Part shown: in pieces, positions 61,431-64,000 of the stretch | Numbering within the stretch: the first letter of the stretch is position 1 | Layout of the letters: each line of letters starts with the position of its first letter | Source: Juglans regia | Lineage: Eukaryota > Streptophyta > Magnoliopsida > Fagales > Juglandaceae | Direction of reading: 5' to 3' | Length of the DNA stretch: 64,000 nt | NCBI RefSeq assembly: GCF_001411555.2 | Contig: NC_049903.1 | Coordinates: 34,778,145 to 34,842,144, forward strand | Notes under the pieces: generated by a model | What the model was told of the DNA's origin: nothing | The model's database searches: none | The model's input: only the letters and a program-made list of their open reading frames with translations | Program-made: the position numbers and the translations under genes

Positions 61431-62676
61431 GTTTTTTCCCAAACAATAGCCTTCCAATAAGTGAGTGTAACGTAAGTCTCTCATTTTAACTACCATATGA
61501 CCGCACAATAGATGATACAACACAAGAAAAAAAAAAAAAAAAAGACCTCTTCTTCTCGCTGTCCATCTTTATGTCTTTTTTTTTTTTTTCCTTCTCCCAA
61601 ATTAATCACAAAAGGTTGTACTTACGGAGAGAGAAGGAAGCAAGTGAAGATCCGCTCAATAAAATATAAAAAAAGGATCAAAGACAGGCCACCAAAATTG
61701 AGGAAGAAGAAGATGATTGATTATTATTAAGGAGGATACAATAATGATATCGATACCAAATTTGCTTCTCTCTCTCTCTCTCTCAATTTCAAAACAAAAA
61801 GATGAAAAAGTGATAATAATGACAACAATGAAAGTATCTTTGGCTGTAGAATCTTCAAATTATACTGAAATAGAAAATACTATACACACAAAAAAAAAAA
61901 AAAAAAAGAAGGAAGTGAGGAAGCAAGGAGGTGGAAATTGTGGGGGGGTAGGGGAAATCCAAAATGGGCTGTTTCACAGAGCTTGGTGGGCGACAGCGTT
62001 GTCTCGTTGTGGCAGCGACAAATCAGGTGTAGTGTAGCGATCTGGGCTCCCAAAGTTTTGTTGGTTTTATTATATAAGATCAAACTCATGATATGCAGTG
62101 TAGAATTTTACATGTGACTAGCTTTTATTAGGGGCTGTTAAAGGCCCAATGAAAGAACGACCGTTCCAAAGAGAAATTACACCAAAAAATTACATAAAAG
62201 TAGATTTATAAACTGACTTAACTTTATGAGATATGTTAGATTTACTTTATAATAAAAATAACTTTATAATATGACGAATCACATTAATTTGTGGTTTACT
62301 TTTGTAACTAAAATATTTCCCATTTTCCTAAGATAAATTCTATAAAATTTGATAATGCCCTCTCCACTCCCAAAAAAACTTTATAAGTTTGACCTCAACA
62401 CTTCCTAGTTTCATCCCTGGAAATGAACATGTTACTACGGTATTACATACCACGAGATTCACATGTTATATTTGTCTATCTCATAATTAACAAAAAAGAA
62501 ATGCTTAGAATAGATCATTAAAGATGATCTAGTCCATTTGAAACCACTAAGGTTCATTGGGTTTTCAAAGAGATGAGAAACATAATTACCCAGCCATTTT
62601 ATTCCCCTCTACCATAATAAATGATTATTAATAAAATTACAGCAACATCCTTTTTAAAATTAAAAAAAAAAAAATG
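61431..62676. other. Intergenic with simple repeats
   Basis: It contains A-runs (61530-61542, 61891-61907), a T-run at 61577-61589 and a CT run at 61767-61784. Lysine-rich open frames here come from these runs. No gene is supported. Confidence 0.5.
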
Positions 62677-63600
62677 TGACATATATAATATATATCTTCT
62701 TATACTTAAAAGAGCCTATCGCTCTGTGAACAGTGACATCAACAGTAATGAACAGTAACTTAATTTACGATTTCTCCCCGCTCGCGTCGCTCTCTACCTC
62801 ACAATTCAACACACAAATTACAAACTAACAGATAACGTCCCTCTCTGCAAATTCACCGTAAAATAACCACACAAATAACGTCCCTCTCTACCTCACAGCA
62901 AATTCACAATTTCCCCTTCGTCCCTCTTTGCAAATTCACCACAAAATAACCTCACAAATCACAAAATTTCCAAACAATTCACAATTCACCACAAAATCAC
63001 AAAATTACCGAACAAATTTCTATTCAAATCACAAAATCAACACACAAATCACAAACCAACAGATCCGTGAAGAGAGAAGGCAGGAGTTGGGGCTTCGGCT
63101 GGAGGAAAGGAGGAAGAGGAGGGGTCGTCGGCGAAGGACGAGGCTGCTGGTGGTGGTGCGGTGGCGTAGGAGTGGCCAACGGCGGCGCTACGGGGAGAAA
63201 CCCGTGCGTCGAGACCCATTTCGGGTTGGTCGAGTGCGGCTGAGGGAGGAGCGAAGGGGACTTCGACGGTAGGGTTTCCTCGCCGGCGTGAGGAGAAGCT
63301 GGTGACGTAGTCGGTTACGTCAGATGGTGGCGCACAGCGGCTTTGGGCTGCTTGAGGGAGGAGATCGGGTGAGAGAGAGGGAAGACGCGCGGGGATAGGA
63401 GGAAATACCAAGGGACTTCGACGGTGGGTTTTAATCGTCTGCGTGAGCGGAAGCCGATGATGCGGTCGGTGACACCGCACGATGGCGCACGGTGGTGCAT
63501 GGTGGCTTGAGGGAGCAGATCGCGTGAGAGAGGGAGGACGCGGGACGCGGCTGAGCGGAAGGAGAGAGAGAGGGAGAAATAGAAAGTAAGGAGAAAAAGA
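62677..63600. other. GC-rich block with internal duplication, possible Helitron or other non-autonomous element
   Basis: At about 62696 TCTTCTTATACTTAAAAGAG starts a stretch with GAACAGTGACATCAACAGTA, a type of sequence I associate with plant Helitron-like 5' ends, though this is weak. The GC-rich part (63070-63560) has two diverged copies of a unit starting GGGACTTCGACGGT at about 63257 and 63412, a period of about 155 bp, each ending near a CTTGAGGGAG motif. Arginine- and proline-rich open frames on both strands reflect the composition and show no known domain. Confidence 0.4.
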
Positions 63601-63604
63601 AAGA

Positions 63605-63945
63605 TTTTTGGATTTAAATCCAACCGTTTATCATAATCTCTAAATTTGATCTAATGGTAAAAATTTAAACACTGATTAAATTAATTTAAAATAAATAAAT
63701 AATATATAAATATTATATCATAAATAAATTATTAAATTTAATTTATAAAATATTAAAATTTCTTAGATTTAAATCTAATTCTTCATTATAAATTTCTAAA
63801 TTTGATCTAATAATAAAAATTTAAATATTGATTTAAATTAATTAATTAACATATAAATATCATATCATAAATAAATTATCAAATTTAATTTATAAAATAT
63901 TAAAATTTTTAAGATTTAAATCAACCCTTCATTTTACCACTTCTT
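63605..63945. repeat. AT-rich tandem repeat, period about 150 bp
   Basis: GATTTAAATC(C/T)AA plus TCTAAATTTGATCTAAT occurs from about 63609 and again from about 63766, and a third partial start (AGATTTAAATCAACCC) lies at about 63920. In between AAATTTAATTTATAAAATAT recurs. This gives slightly more than two units of about 150 bp. Confidence 0.8.
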
Positions 63946-64000
63946 ATTTTTTTTTTCTTCGGTTGGATTGCTTCGATTTATGCAGTGAAGTACTATCATT

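Noticed and set aside
61512..62037. Lysine-rich frames
   Set aside because: They are produced by A-runs and CT repeats and have no coding support.
63049..63623. Arginine- or proline-rich frames near the right end
   Set aside because: They occur on both strands of a duplicated GC-rich block and have no recognisable domain.
1..64000. A new multi-gene defence or metabolic system
   Set aside because: The three host loci are unrelated, and all other coding matches are transposon proteins. Nothing in the layout suggests a coordinated unknown system.

Overview
The window is AT-rich nuclear DNA from a flowering plant. The low gene density, long introns, plant receptor-like cytoplasmic kinase, chloroplast psaA fragment and dense plant-type transposons all point to a dicot, plausibly a woody one; the species cannot be fixed from sequence alone. 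Three conserved host loci stand out in roughly 64 kb, and most of the rest is layered mobile DNA.

Left part (1-10.3 kb): a minus-strand gene for a conserved plant protein of unknown function starts at 9930 and can be followed through eight exons to 2480, where its 3' part runs off or is lost. Its long third intron holds a tRNA-derived SINE and a 3.3 kb LINE, both with target-site duplications. A second LINE of the same lineage occupies 1-1990. From 10.6 to 17.7 kb lies a decayed Ty1-copia element whose gag frame was split by a 3.9 kb hAT transposon. A non-autonomous hAT-like element with a perfect 8 bp duplication follows at 17.8-18.8 kb.

Middle (19-41.5 kb): no intact host gene. It holds a possible LTR, a gutted minus-strand Ty3-gypsy element, MITEs, a short LINE tail with an RNase H domain, and a full-length minus-strand LINE (31.2-39.1 kb) that was later interrupted by a 2.18 kb solo LTR. 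A minisatellite built from short inverted-repeat units covers 39.6-40.9 kb.

Right part (41.9-64 kb): a complete minus-strand six-exon gene for a PBL8-like receptor-like cytoplasmic kinase (431 residues) is the best gene here. Then come two LINE pieces, a nuclear copy of part of chloroplast psaA, and a plus-strand BRF1-like (TFIIIB) 3' gene remnant with stops in one exon, a frameshift and a perfect 107 bp tandem duplication. The last 5.5 kb is MITE-rich and ends in a GC-rich block beside an AT-rich tandem repeat.

The host genes are unrelated in function and do not form a cluster. I see no sign of a new multi-gene system. The most informative content is the order of nested insertions, the SINE/LINE tail relationship, the duplicated splice site in the BRF1 remnant and the inverted-repeat minisatellite.
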